A stretch of DNA of 64,000 nt, taken from positions 1-64,000 of the forward strand of contig DS480341.1 of the NCBI GenBank assembly GCA_000154345.1, written 5' to 3'. This DNA is from [Clostridium] leptum DSM 753 (lineage in GTDB: Bacteria; Bacillota; Clostridia; Oscillospirales; Acutalibacteraceae). The position numbers and the translations under genes are program-made. Shown here in pieces: positions 42,996 through 51,878 of this stretch. The notes below the pieces were generated by a model, which worked only from the letters and a program-made list of their open reading frames with translations, had not been told where the DNA came from and searched no databases. Each line of letters starts with the position of its first letter. The first letter of the stretch is position 1.

Positions 42996-44543
42996 ATGAG
43001 AAAAAGGGCTTTTTTAATTAACTCTCTGATGCTTACCTCCGCCGTGCTGCTTTCCCGGGTCATCGGAATTTCCTTCCGGGTCTATATGAGCAATAAAATC
43101 GGCGCAGAGGGAATCGGGCTTTATCAGTTAATCTGTACGATCTTTCTGTTCGCCTCCACCTTTGTCACCTCAGGCGTCAGCCTAGCGGTGACCAGGCTGG
43201 TCACCGAAGCTCTCGCGCGAAAGGAGTATCAAAAAGCGAAAACCGCTGTGCGCAGGGCTCTGGTTCTGGGGCTTTTCTTCAGCCTTTTGATGGGGGGCGC
43301 ACTGTTTTTCAGCGCCGATTATATTGGCAATCAGGTGTTGAAGGATCCCCGCACGATTTTATCTCTGAAGATTCTGGCTCCCAGTCTGCCGTTCATGGCG
43401 GTGTCCGCTTGCTTTCGGGGATATTTCTTCGCGGTTCGCCAGGTGATCAAAACCGCCAGCGAGCAGCTTCTGGAGCAAATCGCGGAAATCGTTATTTTCG
43501 CCTTGGTAGTGAACTTTCTGGCGCCCATGGGCCTGGAATATGCCTGCTGCGCCATTGTGCTGGGAACGACCGGTGCGGAGATTTTTTCCTGCCTGTATTC
43601 TTTTTTGCTCTACTGGGGCGAGCTGCGGAAGCTCAGGGGCAAGGCTTCTAAGGGCCGGATAAGCGGCGGAATAAAAAAGCTGCTGTCCATCTGCCTCCCG
43701 GTCACCGCCAGCTCCTGCCTGCGCTCCGGTCTTTCCATGACGGAAAACATCCTAATACCGCCGGGGCTGAAAAAAAGCGGCGCGTCCTATGAGGGTTCCC
43801 TAGCCGGCTACGGCATGATCACCGGTATGGTGATGCCGGTGATTACCTTTCCCTCCGCCTTTTTATCCTCTTTCTCCATGCTGCTGATCCCGGAGCTCTC
43901 TGAGGCCAATGCCGCCAACCACAAAAAGAATATCCACTATATCGCCGGGCGGGTTTTTCAAATCACCTTTCTGTTTTCCATTTTTATCTGTGGTTTTTTT
44001 GTTTTCTTTGCTAAAGATTTGGGGCTTCTCATCTATCATGATTCAGCTCCGGGAGTTTATCTCAGCGTGCTGGCGCCGGTAATCCCTTTGATGTACCTGG
44101 ACAGCGTGGTAGACGGTATGCTCAAGGGCTTAAACGAACAGCTGAGTTATCTGTCCTATAATATCATAGACTCGGTCATGCGGGTCGGGCTAATCCTGTT
44201 CCTGCTGCCGCTTATGGGATTAAACGGCTTGATTGTGGTCATTTTCGCCAGCGAAATTTTAAATTCCACTCTCAGCATCGCCCGGCTGATGAAGGTTACA
44301 CAGCTGAAAATGCGTTTTTTTACCTGGATTTTAAAACCCGCTTTAGCCGTCGTCTTTCCTGGCCTGCTTTTGATGGGGCTCTCCTCTATTTTGAGCAAGC
44401 TCCTTCCTGACGTTCTGTTCCGGGTGCTTTTCGAACTGATATTTACCGTGGGAATTTATCTTCTTCTTTTATTCGCTATGAAAAGTCTGACAAAAGACGA
44501 CATCCGCTGGTTGAAATCAATTTTCCGACAAATGAAGCAATGA
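42996..44543 (+). CDS. SpoVB-like polysaccharide/lipid flippase (MATE/MVF superfamily)
   Basis: 515 residues with 13-14 hydrophobic helices. SRVIGISFRVYMSNKIGAEGIGLYQLI is the start typical of stage V sporulation protein B and its relatives, and FSMLLIPELSEANAANH and LDSVVDGMLKGLNEQ are also conserved. SpoVB-type proteins flip lipid II or related precursors during cortex synthesis; some clostridial homologues act in vegetative wall synthesis. ATG follows GCGAGGAGG. It is monocistronic. No forespore- or mother-cell-type promoter was recognised, so the sporulation role is inferred from homology. Confidence 0.87.
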   Translation: MRKRAFLINSLMLTSAVLLSRVIGISFRVYMSNKIGAEGIGLYQLICTIFLFASTFVTSGVSLAVTRLVTEALARKEYQKAKTAVRRALVLGLFFSLLMGGALFFSADYIGNQVLKDPRTILSLKILAPSLPFMAVSACFRGYFFAVRQVIKTASEQLLEQIAEIVIFALVVNFLAPMGLEYACCAIVLGTTGAEIFSCLYSFLLYWGELRKLRGKASKGRISGGIKKLLSICLPVTASSCLRSGLSMTENILIPPGLKKSGASYEGSLAGYGMITGMVMPVITFPSAFLSSFSMLLIPELSEANAANHKKNIHYIAGRVFQITFLFSIFICGFFVFFAKDLGLLIYHDSAPGVYLSVLAPVIPLMYLDSVVDGMLKGLNEQLSYLSYNIIDSVMRVGLILFLLPLMGLNGLIVVIFASEILNSTLSIARLMKVTQLKMRFFTWILKPALAVVFPGLLLMGLSSILSKLLPDVLFRVLFELIFTVGIYLLLLFAMKSLTKDDIRWLKSIFRQMKQ

Positions 44544-44753
44544 AGCAAGCTTCTCCCGCCCGTTTTCCCGCCTGCTTTTCAGTGAACCGACATGCCGGCC
44601 TTCGCATATGGGAGTCCCTGGCTTTCTGAATTTTGACTTCCCCAAAAATAGCTCAAACACCATGCAAAAAGTTTACGGATTATTCTTTTGAGCGCTTCGG
44701 ATATTTTGTTCTGAAAGGATCAAAAAACAATCGTGATTCTTCTTCTCCCTTAT

Positions 44754-44782
44754 TGACACCATTCTATATCTAGTCTATAATG
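44754..44782 (+). promoter_or_regulatory. promoter of nrdD
   Basis: TTGACA (44754-44759), 17-bp spacer, TATAAT: near-perfect consensus. The spacer contains the first NrdR-like box. Confidence 0.85.
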
Positions 44783-44818
44783 AGGAATGTATTTCGAATA
44801 ACCCACAAGATATGGTAT
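44761..44818 (+). promoter_or_regulatory. pair of NrdR-like boxes
   Basis: Box 1 (44761-44776, ATTCTATATCTAGTCT) and box 2 (44803-44818, CCACAAGATATGGTAT) each match about 13 of 16 positions of the NrdR consensus ACACwAnATnTwGTGT. Their centres are 42 bp apart, about four helical turns. Box 1 overlaps the promoter spacer, as expected for repression of ribonucleotide reductase by NrdR. Confidence 0.5.
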
Positions 44819-44847
44819 CAAAAGTGTTCAAAGGAGAAGAAAGAAGC

Positions 44848-47199
44848 ATGATTGAACGTATTATTAAGAGGGACGGACGGGAGGTTCCCTTCGAGATTGA
44901 CAAAATTTCCACCGCTATTTACAAGGCCGCTGAGGCAATCGGCGGCCACAACCGCGGGGTAGCCGAAGAATTGGCCAAACAGGTAGAAGACTACATTGAA
45001 AAAGAGGAGAAGATTTCCACCCCTACGGTCGAGCACATCCAAGATGTGGTGGAACGTACCTTGATTGAAAGCGGCCATTCCCGCACGGCCAAGGAATACA
45101 TCCTTTATCGCGCCGACCGCACCCGTCATCGTGAGATGAATACCCGTTTGATGAAAATATATGAGGATTTAACCTTTAAAGCCGCCAAAGATAACGACAT
45201 CAAGCGTGAAAACGCCAATATTGACGGAGATACCGCCATGGGCACCATGCTGAAATATGGATCTGAGGGCGCTAAGCAGTTTTATGAGATGTATATTCTT
45301 GACCCGGCCCATGCTAAGGCTCACCGGGAAGGGGATATCCACATTCACGACCTGGACTTTTTGACCCTGACCACCACCTGCTGCCAAATCGATCTGGACA
45401 AGCTGTTTACCGGCGGCTTCTCCACTGGCCACGGCTTTCTGAGAGAGCCCAACGATATCGCCAGTTATTCTGCGTTAGCGTGCATCGCTATTCAATCCAA
45501 CCAAAATGACCAGCACGGCGGGCAGAGTATTCCGAATTTCGATTACGCCATGGCTAAGGGCGTGATCAAAACCTATCAGAGAATTTACCGCCAAAACATG
45601 GCTCGGGCCATTGAAATCATGGAAGACGCCGAGGATGCCAGCGCTTTATCCAAGGAAATCATGGCCGCGGCCACGGAAAAAAGTGCCGGCGCCATTCCCA
45701 AGCTGGAAGACGGCGAAGCCTATATGGAGGCGGAGCTCCAGATTCTCACAGATAAGTTTGGTGCTGAAAGCGCTGAAAAAATTCAAAAATTTGCTTTTAA
45801 GCACGCCGGTGCGGAAACCGACCGGGCGACCTACCAGGCGATGGAGGCTTTCGTCCACAACCTGAACACTATGCATTCCAGGGCGGGCGCTCAGATCCCT
45901 TTCAGCTCCATTAATTACGGCATGGATACCACTCCCGAGGGCCGCATGGTGATTAGGAATGTTCTGCTTGCCACAGAAGCCGGCCTGGGCAATGGAGAAA
46001 CTCCTATTTTCCCCATTCATATCTTTAAGGTAAAGGAAGGCGTCAACTATAATCCCGGAGAGCCCAACTATGATCTGTTCAAGCTGGCCTGCCGGGTAAG
46101 CGCCAAGCGGCTGTTCCCCAACTTCTCTTTTATTGACGCTCCTTATAACCTGCAATACTATAAGCCTGGCCATCCGGAAACCGAGGTAGCCTATATGGGC
46201 TGCCGCACCCGGGTTATGGCTAACTCCTACGATCCAACCAGGGAGATTGTTAACGGAAGGGGCAACCTCAGCTTTACCTCTGTGAACCTTCCTAGAATCG
46301 CGATCCTCAGCAACCATAACATCGACTTTTTCTTCGAGCAGCTGGACCGGAAGATCGATCTGGTCATTGATCAGCTTTTGGACCGCTTTGAATTGCAGGC
46401 ACAGAAAAAAGCCCGGAACTATCCCTTCCTGATGCAGCAAGGGATTTGGCTTGATTCCGATAACCTGAAGCCGGATGACGAGGTGCGTGAGGTTTTGAAG
46501 CACGGCACTCTGACGATGGGTTTCATCGGCCTGGCGGAAACCTTGAAGGCTCTGACCGGCTATCATCATGGCGAAAGCAAGGAAGCCCAGAACCTGGGTC
46601 TGGAAATTGTCGGGTATATGCGCCAGCGCATGGATCAGGCCACGAAAAAGCATGGCATGAACTTCTCTCTGATCGCCACCCCGGCGGAGGGCTTATCCGG
46701 CCGGTTTGTCCGTATGGATGCTGAAAAATTCGGAAAAATCCCCGGCGTTACTGATCGGGAATATTATACCAACTCCTTCCACATCCCAGTTTACTACGAC
46801 ATCTCCGCCTGGGATAAGATCAAGCTGGAGGCTCCATACCACGCTCTCACCAACGGCGGCCATATCTCCTATGTGGAGCTGGACGGTGATCCTACAGAGA
46901 ATCTGGACGCTTTTGAGCAGGTGGTCCGCTGCATGAAGGAAAGCGGCATCGGCTACGGTTCCATTAACCATCCGGTGGACAGGGACCCTGTCTGCGGCTA
47001 TACCGGTATTATCGGAGACACCTGTCCTCTGTGCGGCAGATCCGAGCACGACGGCCACGAAAACTTTGAGCGGATTCGCCGTATCACCGGCTATCTAGTA
47101 GGTACGGTAGACCGCTTCAACAACGCGAAAAAGGCGGAGGTTCGGGATCGGGTAAAGCATTCCCTGGGCACCGGCTGTGGAACGATGGAGCAGGTCTGA
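44848..47199 (+). CDS. nrdD: anaerobic ribonucleoside-triphosphate reductase
   Basis: 783 residues. It makes dNTPs without oxygen using a glycyl radical. The N-terminal ATP-cone (IIKRDGREVPFEIDKISTAI) is the allosteric site. The C-terminal region holds a zinc site (CGYTGIIGDTCPLCGR) and the glycyl radical motif RITGYLVGT. Start is ATG 44848 after GGAGAAG; a codon 12 residues earlier is less likely. nrdG follows after 290 bp that contain a long hairpin. The enzyme indicates anaerobic growth. Confidence 0.96.
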   Translation: MIERIIKRDGREVPFEIDKISTAIYKAAEAIGGHNRGVAEELAKQVEDYIEKEEKISTPTVEHIQDVVERTLIESGHSRTAKEYILYRADRTRHREMNTRLMKIYEDLTFKAAKDNDIKRENANIDGDTAMGTMLKYGSEGAKQFYEMYILDPAHAKAHREGDIHIHDLDFLTLTTTCCQIDLDKLFTGGFSTGHGFLREPNDIASYSALACIAIQSNQNDQHGGQSIPNFDYAMAKGVIKTYQRIYRQNMARAIEIMEDAEDASALSKEIMAAATEKSAGAIPKLEDGEAYMEAELQILTDKFGAESAEKIQKFAFKHAGAETDRATYQAMEAFVHNLNTMHSRAGAQIPFSSINYGMDTTPEGRMVIRNVLLATEAGLGNGETPIFPIHIFKVKEGVNYNPGEPNYDLFKLACRVSAKRLFPNFSFIDAPYNLQYYKPGHPETEVAYMGCRTRVMANSYDPTREIVNGRGNLSFTSVNLPRIAILSNHNIDFFFEQLDRKIDLVIDQLLDRFELQAQKKARNYPFLMQQGIWLDSDNLKPDDEVREVLKHGTLTMGFIGLAETLKALTGYHHGESKEAQNLGLEIVGYMRQRMDQATKKHGMNFSLIATPAEGLSGRFVRMDAEKFGKIPGVTDREYYTNSFHIPVYYDISAWDKIKLEAPYHALTNGGHISYVELDGDPTENLDAFEQVVRCMKESGIGYGSINHPVDRDPVCGYTGIIGDTCPLCGRSEHDGHENFERIRRITGYLVGTVDRFNNAKKAEVRDRVKHSLGTGCGTMEQV

Positions 47200-47336
47200 T
47201 TCAGGAAGTTCATCTTTGCTCATTTAGAACAAATCCGCTGTTTCAGCGCGGCGGCGGACCCGTCATAGAATAGAATCGCCGGCGGTTCCGGCAGAGTGGG
47301 CAGAGAACTGAAACCGGCAAACAAACGGCGGCTTGA

Positions 47337-47377
47337 TCAAGAAGGGCGGATAGGCGTTTCCTGTCCGCCCTTCTTGA
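47337..47377 (+). other. 18-bp hairpin between nrdD and nrdG
   Basis: TCAAGAAGGGCGGATAGG pairs with CCTGTCCGCCCTTCTTGA (one G-U pair) around a 5-nt loop. No U run follows, so it is not a standard terminator; it may stabilise the nrdD mRNA or lower nrdG output. Confidence 0.6.
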
Positions 47378-47489
47378 AGCATGCTTGTCACTGCCGGCCG
47401 GCGGCGGGCTTCGCCGCAGAAAGCTGAGTGAAGCCTCTTCGCTTTTTCAGCTTTTAATTATTCTATGTAAGAAAGCAGGAATCACGGTT

Positions 47490-48032
47490 ATGAGTAAGCT
47501 TCGCCTCGCGGGAGTCATCAAGGAATCCATTGTGGACGGTCCCGGCATCCGCTTCGTGGTGTTCGGCCAAGGGTGTCCCCATCGTTGTCCTGGCTGTCAA
47601 AATCCCCAGACCCATGATTTTAGCGGCGGCTATGATACCACTACGGAAAGGCTGTTGGCAGAAATCCGGAAGAATCCCATGCTGAAAGGGATTACCCTAT
47701 CCGGCGGCGACCCCTTTGTGCAGCCGGAAGCTATGGCGGAGCTGGCGGAGGAAGCGCATAAATTGGGATTAAACGTAGTCACTTATACCGGTTACACGAT
47801 AGAGGAGCTGCTCAACGGCCTGGAGGGGCATCCCGGCTGGCGGCGGCTTCTAGAGCAGTCAGACACGTTAGTAGACGGCCGCTTTATTCTGGAACAGAAA
47901 TCAATGCTCCTAAAATTCAGGGGCTCTAAAAACCAGCGGGTTATTGATCCCCGCGCTTCTCTGGAGCAAGGCCGGGCGGTGGAAAAGCCCTTCGACAACG
48001 AGGTTGTCATCGAATTTCCCAGAGATATCTGA
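47490..48032 (+). CDS. nrdG: anaerobic ribonucleotide reductase activating enzyme
   Basis: 180 residues, a short radical-SAM enzyme that generates the glycyl radical on NrdD. GQGCPHRCPGCQNP is the CxxxCxxC [4Fe-4S]/SAM motif, SIVDGPGIRFVVF lies before it, and LSGGDPFVQPE binds SAM. Start is ATG 47490 after AGGA; a longer reading from 47385 adds 35 residues without family likeness. It lies about 290 bp downstream of nrdD on the same strand. Confidence 0.95.
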   Translation: MSKLRLAGVIKESIVDGPGIRFVVFGQGCPHRCPGCQNPQTHDFSGGYDTTTERLLAEIRKNPMLKGITLSGGDPFVQPEAMAELAEEAHKLGLNVVTYTGYTIEELLNGLEGHPGWRRLLEQSDTLVDGRFILEQKSMLLKFRGSKNQRVIDPRASLEQGRAVEKPFDNEVVIEFPRDI

Positions 48033-48251
48033 ATCTCCGGCGGCCCGTTCCGTTGTCGATCTGCTGGAATACAGCCGTACGTGCCGGAAGCACCCGCTTC
48101 GCATATAAATTCCGCCTTCAAAAGCCTAGAGCAGACGGCGTGCCGGCAGCAAGGAAAGTCCGGCGGTGCCGGAAGCTTGACAATGAACATTCCTGTTCAA
48201 AGCAAATCTCCTTCTCCCCCCCGGAAAGTTTAAATGATTCAGATAATTTGC
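48033..48251. other. gap after nrdG
   Basis: About 220 bp with no recognised gene or site before the convergent terminator. Confidence 0.4.
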
Positions 48252-48306
48252 AAAAGCCGGTAAAGCAGGCTGGGAAATTTTCCAGCCTGCTTTACCGGCT
48301 TTTATA
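48252..48306. terminator. strong bidirectional terminator between nrdG and spmB
   Basis: AAAAGCCGGTAAAGCAGGCT pairs perfectly with AGCCTGCTTTACCGGCTTTT around GGGAAATTTTCC, with T/A runs on both sides. Confidence 0.9.
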
Positions 48307-48443
48307 AAAATTCCAGCCGCCCCCGTTCTGACCGGCGGCGCTGCCTCTCTGTCACAATAAATTCTGGCAGCCAGTCCGGATTTTTCCGCCAATTTTATCA
48401 AGAGCAAAGCCAGATGCCAACGCCACAAATTTTCTTAACTTTC

Positions 48444-48971
48444 TTATCCCCCTCCGAATAACAGGCGAACCGTCAGCACTGCGATAACCACGCTGGTGAA
48501 ATCAGCGGTCAGAGCGCTGGGGATGGTATGCCGGGTTTTTCTAATATTGACCGAGCCGAAATACACAGCAATCGCGTAAAACGTAGTCTCGGTAGAGCCC
48601 ATCATTACCGCGGCCACCCTGCCGGCAAAACTGTCTACCCCGGAAGAAGAAAAGATCTGATCTACCAGGGCCAGAGAACCGCTTCCGGAAACTGGACGAA
48701 GCAGCATCAGCGGTACCACTTGAGGCGGCAGGCCAATTTTTTCCGCCAGCGGCGCGATGAACGCGGTAAACATATCCAAAGCGCCGCTGGCCTTCAGCAT
48801 ACTCACCGCTGTAATCAGCCCTACCAGGGCCGGGATAATACCGAAGGTAGACTTTGCCCCCTCCTTTGCCCCTTCTAAAAAGGTATCGAATAAGGGGACC
48901 CTGCGTACAAGGCCAAAAACCAAAATCAAGCCGATTACACAGGGAATCAGGTAATTGCCGAACTCAGTCAT
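48444..48971 (-). CDS. spmB: spore maturation protein B
   Basis: 175 residues with five hydrophobic helices of the nucleoside-recognition (Gate) type. VPLFDTFLEGAKEGAKSTFGIIPALVGLITAVSML and LMLLRPVSGSGSLALV are SpmB hallmarks. With SpmA it is needed for dehydration of the spore core in Bacillus. The ATG at 48971 overlaps the spmA stop (ATGA), so a longer in-frame reading starting inside spmA is rejected. Confidence 0.93.
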   Translation of the reverse strand: MTEFGNYLIPCVIGLILVFGLVRRVPLFDTFLEGAKEGAKSTFGIIPALVGLITAVSMLKASGALDMFTAFIAPLAEKIGLPPQVVPLMLLRPVSGSGSLALVDQIFSSSGVDSFAGRVAAVMMGSTETTFYAIAVYFGSVNIRKTRHTIPSALTADFTSVVIAVLTVRLLFGGG

Positions 48972-49555
48972 GGACGCCGCCTCTTTCCCAAAAGCTTTGC
49001 CATCAGCACTCCCGCGCACAGGCCGCAAACAGAGGTAATCCAAACAGCGGGCATCACATCAAATGGCGAGGCCGCGCCGTGGCTTGCCCGCAAAGCCGAC
49101 ATCATTGTGGGGATCAATTGCAGAGAAGCGGTATTGATAACCACGAACATAACCATACCATTGTCCGCGGCAGACGGCAGCTCCTCCTTCCGGGCCCTTG
49201 CCATTTCCTTCATAGCGGCGATTCCCATAGGCGTAGCGGCATTTCCTAATCCCAGAAGATTTGCGGTGATATTCATACAGATCGCTTTGACGGCGGGACT
49301 GTCCTTCTCATAATCGGGAAACAGCTTCGCCATCACGGGGGAAAACAGCTTCGCTAAAATCGCCGTCAGACCGCCCTTCTCCGCGACCCTCATCAGTCCG
49401 GTCCACAGGCACATCAGCCCAAGCATGGAAATCACCAGCTGTATCGCGTCAGAGGCGCCGGAAAGCACCGCGCCGGAAAGCTCTCCCATACGGCCGGTAG
49501 CCAGAGCGCATAAAATGCTGGCCAGCATCAAACCGCCCCAAATAAAATTCATCAT
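48968..49555 (-). CDS. spmA: spore maturation protein A
   Basis: 195 residues, several hydrophobic helices. AIQLVISMLGLMCLWTGLMRVAEKGGL, NITANLLGLGNAATPMGIAAMKEM and VINTASLQLIPTMM are the SpmA core. Start is ATG 49555 (next codon also ATG) after AAAGGGG. It and spmB form a two-gene sporulation operon. The AbrB gene diverges from it 218 bp away. Confidence 0.93.
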   Translation of the reverse strand: MMNFIWGGLMLASILCALATGRMGELSGAVLSGASDAIQLVISMLGLMCLWTGLMRVAEKGGLTAILAKLFSPVMAKLFPDYEKDSPAVKAICMNITANLLGLGNAATPMGIAAMKEMARARKEELPSAADNGMVMFVVINTASLQLIPTMMSALRASHGAASPFDVMPAVWITSVCGLCAGVLMAKLLGKRRRP

Positions 49556-49649
49556 AACAAACTTTCCCCTTTCTTCAGTCATGAATATGAAAAGAATCGG
49601 GAGAGTTATGAATGAATTGAAAACTTTACTTTTTTAAGAGCTTCAAGAA

Positions 49650-49678
49650 TTGACAAAATTCTGGTTTAATTGTATAAT
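49650..49678 (+). promoter_or_regulatory. promoter of the AbrB-type gene
   Basis: TTGACA (49650-49655), 17-bp spacer, TATAAT (49673-49678): perfect consensus hexamers and spacing. Confidence 0.85.
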
Positions 49679-49683
49679 TATTT

Positions 49684-49735
49684 CATAATTTACCATTTAA
49701 TAACATTTTTGGAAGTGTTGACCTGGTAAATTATG
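49684..49735 (+). promoter_or_regulatory. 12-bp inverted repeat in the AbrB-type leader
   Basis: CATAATTTACCA (49684-49695) and TGGTAAATTATG (49724-49735) are a perfect inverted repeat 28 bp apart, straddling the transcript start region. AbrB proteins bind A/T-rich repeats and often autorepress, so this is a candidate operator; it could also form an RNA hairpin. Confidence 0.5.
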
Positions 49736-49772
49736 GTGAAGTAATGGCGTAAAAACAGGAGGTGTTTACATT

Positions 49773-50024
49773 ATGACTTCTACTGGTATTGTAAGAAGGA
49801 TCGATGGCCTGGGGCGTATCGTGCTGCCCAAGGAACTAAGAGCCACACTGGATTTAAACGACCGTGACCCTTTGGAAATCTACACGGAAGGGAATACTAT
49901 TATTTTGAAAAAGTATGAGCCTGCCTGTATTTTCTGCAACAGCACAAAGGAAGTTATCAATTACCGGGGCCGCAACATTTGCAAGGCCTGTATTGACCGT
50001 TTGAAAAAGGATATTGATTATTAA
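49773..50024 (+). CDS. AbrB/SpoVT-family transcriptional regulator with two CxxC motifs
   Basis: 83 residues. The N-terminal swapped-hairpin DNA-binding domain (IVRRIDGLGRIVLPKELRATL, residues 6-26) is typical of AbrB. The C-terminal part has CIFC and CKAC, forming a likely zinc knuckle (positions about 53-75), a form common in clostridia. The group acts as transition-state or sporulation regulators. AGGAGGTG precedes the ATG. A consensus promoter and an inverted repeat suggest high and autoregulated expression. Confidence 0.9.
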   Translation: MTSTGIVRRIDGLGRIVLPKELRATLDLNDRDPLEIYTEGNTIILKKYEPACIFCNSTKEVINYRGRNICKACIDRLKKDIDY

Positions 50025-50039
50025 AATATGCTCTTACAA

Positions 50040-50078
50040 TTAAGGAGTAAGGCTCAATGAGCCTTACTCCTTTTTTTA
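50040..50078. terminator. terminator shared by AbrB and yitJ-like genes
   Basis: AAGGAGTAAGGCTC pairs with GAGCCTTACTCCTT around AAT, followed by a T7 run on the plus strand. Confidence 0.88.
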
Positions 50079-51878
50079 CATTTCTCTGCATTTTTCTATA
50101 AGCTCCGCTACGATTTCCGCACGATTAAAGGGTGTCATAAAATAGAAGCCATCCGCATGAGGCCTCAGGCTTTCCGCAATTTCCAAGGCGATCTCAATGC
50201 CGGTCCGCTGGGCCTCTTCCCGGCTCATCTCAGGAGAAAACCGGTTGACGTAGGCCGTGGGAATCTGAATTCCTGGAACCTCATTGTTCATATAGACCGC
50301 ATTGCGGTAGCTAACCAAGGGCATAATCCCCAAAAGCATTTTCGCCCCCATCTCTCTCGCTTCCTTCACTGTACTGATCCGGCCTTCGTCAAATACCGGC
50401 TGGGTCAGGAAAAAGACGGCGCCCGCTTTCAGCTTCTTTTCCAGGCGGGCCAATTCCGCCTTGGGATTCGCCACATTTGGATTAAATGCCCCGCCGATGG
50501 TAAAAGGGCTGTCCGCAAACACGTCCTGGTTCATCTGGCTGATCATTTCCATCAGCTTAGCGGAGGTTACGTTAAATACCGGCTTGATATAGCCCCGGTC
50601 CAGCTCCGGCACATGGTCGCCGGTTACCGCCAAAATTGTACGGATGTTCTCACACTGGGCTCCCAGGAGCATGGCCCGCAGAGCGTTGACATTCCGATCC
50701 CGACAGCAGAAATGAGGCAGCACCTCCATCCCGGTTTCCCGCTGAAGCTTGGCTCCGCACACCACTGGATCCAGCTTGACCCGGGCCATAGGCGAATCGG
50801 AGATGGTAACGATGTCCACACCGCTGTTTTGAAGCACCCGGCAAGCTGTTAAAAGCTTATCTACCCGGCTTCCATAAGGAGGATCCAGCTCCGCCGCCAT
50901 AACAAAATCTCCCTTTCGGAGCTTTTGGGCAAAACGGCTCTCCTGGGGAGCGCTTTTCTCCAAGCTTCCCACTGCTGTAACAGTGGTCGTGACGGCTGCC
51001 AAGGGCTCGCGCTTTTTCTGAATCAAACGGCTTAAAAGCTGAAGATGCTTTGGAGTAGTGCCGCAGCAGCCGCCGATCATATCGACTCCCAGCTCGGCGA
51101 TTCTCACAGCCTGATGAGAGAAATACTCCGGAGAGGTATCGAACACCGTACGGTTTTCTTCCATCGCGGGATATCCCGCATTAGGCATCACCAGCACGGG
51201 AAGGCTCAAGTATTGCCGGCTGTAGCTTAGAAGCTCCCTGGCGAACTTTAAAATATGAGCCGGCCCGCAGCCGCAGTTTAAGCCGATTCCGTCAAACAGC
51301 TCTCTATGAGGCTTTACCTCATCTAAAAGGCGGCGCAGCGGAACGCCCAGCCGGGTAATGCCTTCAGGGGATACGGTAAAGGAAATCAAAACTTTACATT
51401 CCGGTTTCTTTTTCTTTAAATAATCCGCTATCTGGTCAAATGGAGAAAGCTCTGTCAGCGTCTCAAACAGAAACACTTCCGCCCCCTCGGACAAAAAGGC
51501 ATCCGCGATTGCCAGATATTCCGGAAGCAAATCCGTTTCCTCGTCTCCGCGGGGATAAATCGCAGTCATATCCGCCGCCGCAACAGCCTGGCAGCCAGCG
51601 GCTTCCTTCGCCAGACGGTAGCCGGCTCTCACGATTTCCAGTACATCCGCCAGCGGGCGTCCCAGGCTTTTGGTATTTGCCGAAAAGGTATTCGTTCTCA
51701 AAAATTGAGCGCCCGCCTTTACATACTCCCGGTGAATCTCAGAAATAAGCTCTGGCCGGGATATATTCGCCCACTCGCATTCATGGATAGAGAACCCAGT
51801 CTTTTGAGTAAAATAGGTTCCCATAGCGCCATCGGTGATTACCGGCCGTTTTTGTTTCAGCAAAGTGTCAAGATTCAT
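50076..51878 (-). CDS. yitJ: bifunctional homocysteine S-methyltransferase / methylenetetrahydrofolate reductase (YitJ type)
   Basis: 600 residues in two domains. Residues 1-285 are a homocysteine-binding zinc methyltransferase domain with Cys ligands in GLNCGCGP and GGCCGTTPKH. Residues 310-600 are a MetF-like reductase (AELDPPYGSRVDKLL, AVTGDHVPE, IGGAFNPNVA, FLTQPVFD). Together these would link CH2-THF reduction to methionine formation. It lacks the folate- and B12-binding domains of full MetH, so methyl transfer would need a partner such as the corrinoid protein at 20652 (inference). The leader (51879-52021) looks structured. Confidence 0.92.
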   Translation of the reverse strand: MNLDTLLKQKRPVITDGAMGTYFTQKTGFSIHECEWANISRPELISEIHREYVKAGAQFLRTNTFSANTKSLGRPLADVLEIVRAGYRLAKEAAGCQAVAAADMTAIYPRGDEETDLLPEYLAIADAFLSEGAEVFLFETLTELSPFDQIADYLKKKKPECKVLISFTVSPEGITRLGVPLRRLLDEVKPHRELFDGIGLNCGCGPAHILKFARELLSYSRQYLSLPVLVMPNAGYPAMEENRTVFDTSPEYFSHQAVRIAELGVDMIGGCCGTTPKHLQLLSRLIQKKREPLAAVTTTVTAVGSLEKSAPQESRFAQKLRKGDFVMAAELDPPYGSRVDKLLTACRVLQNSGVDIVTISDSPMARVKLDPVVCGAKLQRETGMEVLPHFCCRDRNVNALRAMLLGAQCENIRTILAVTGDHVPELDRGYIKPVFNVTSAKLMEMISQMNQDVFADSPFTIGGAFNPNVANPKAELARLEKKLKAGAVFFLTQPVFDEGRISTVKEAREMGAKMLLGIMPLVSYRNAVYMNNEVPGIQIPTAYVNRFSPEMSREEAQRTGIEIALEIAESLRPHADGFYFMTPFNRAEIVAELIEKCREM

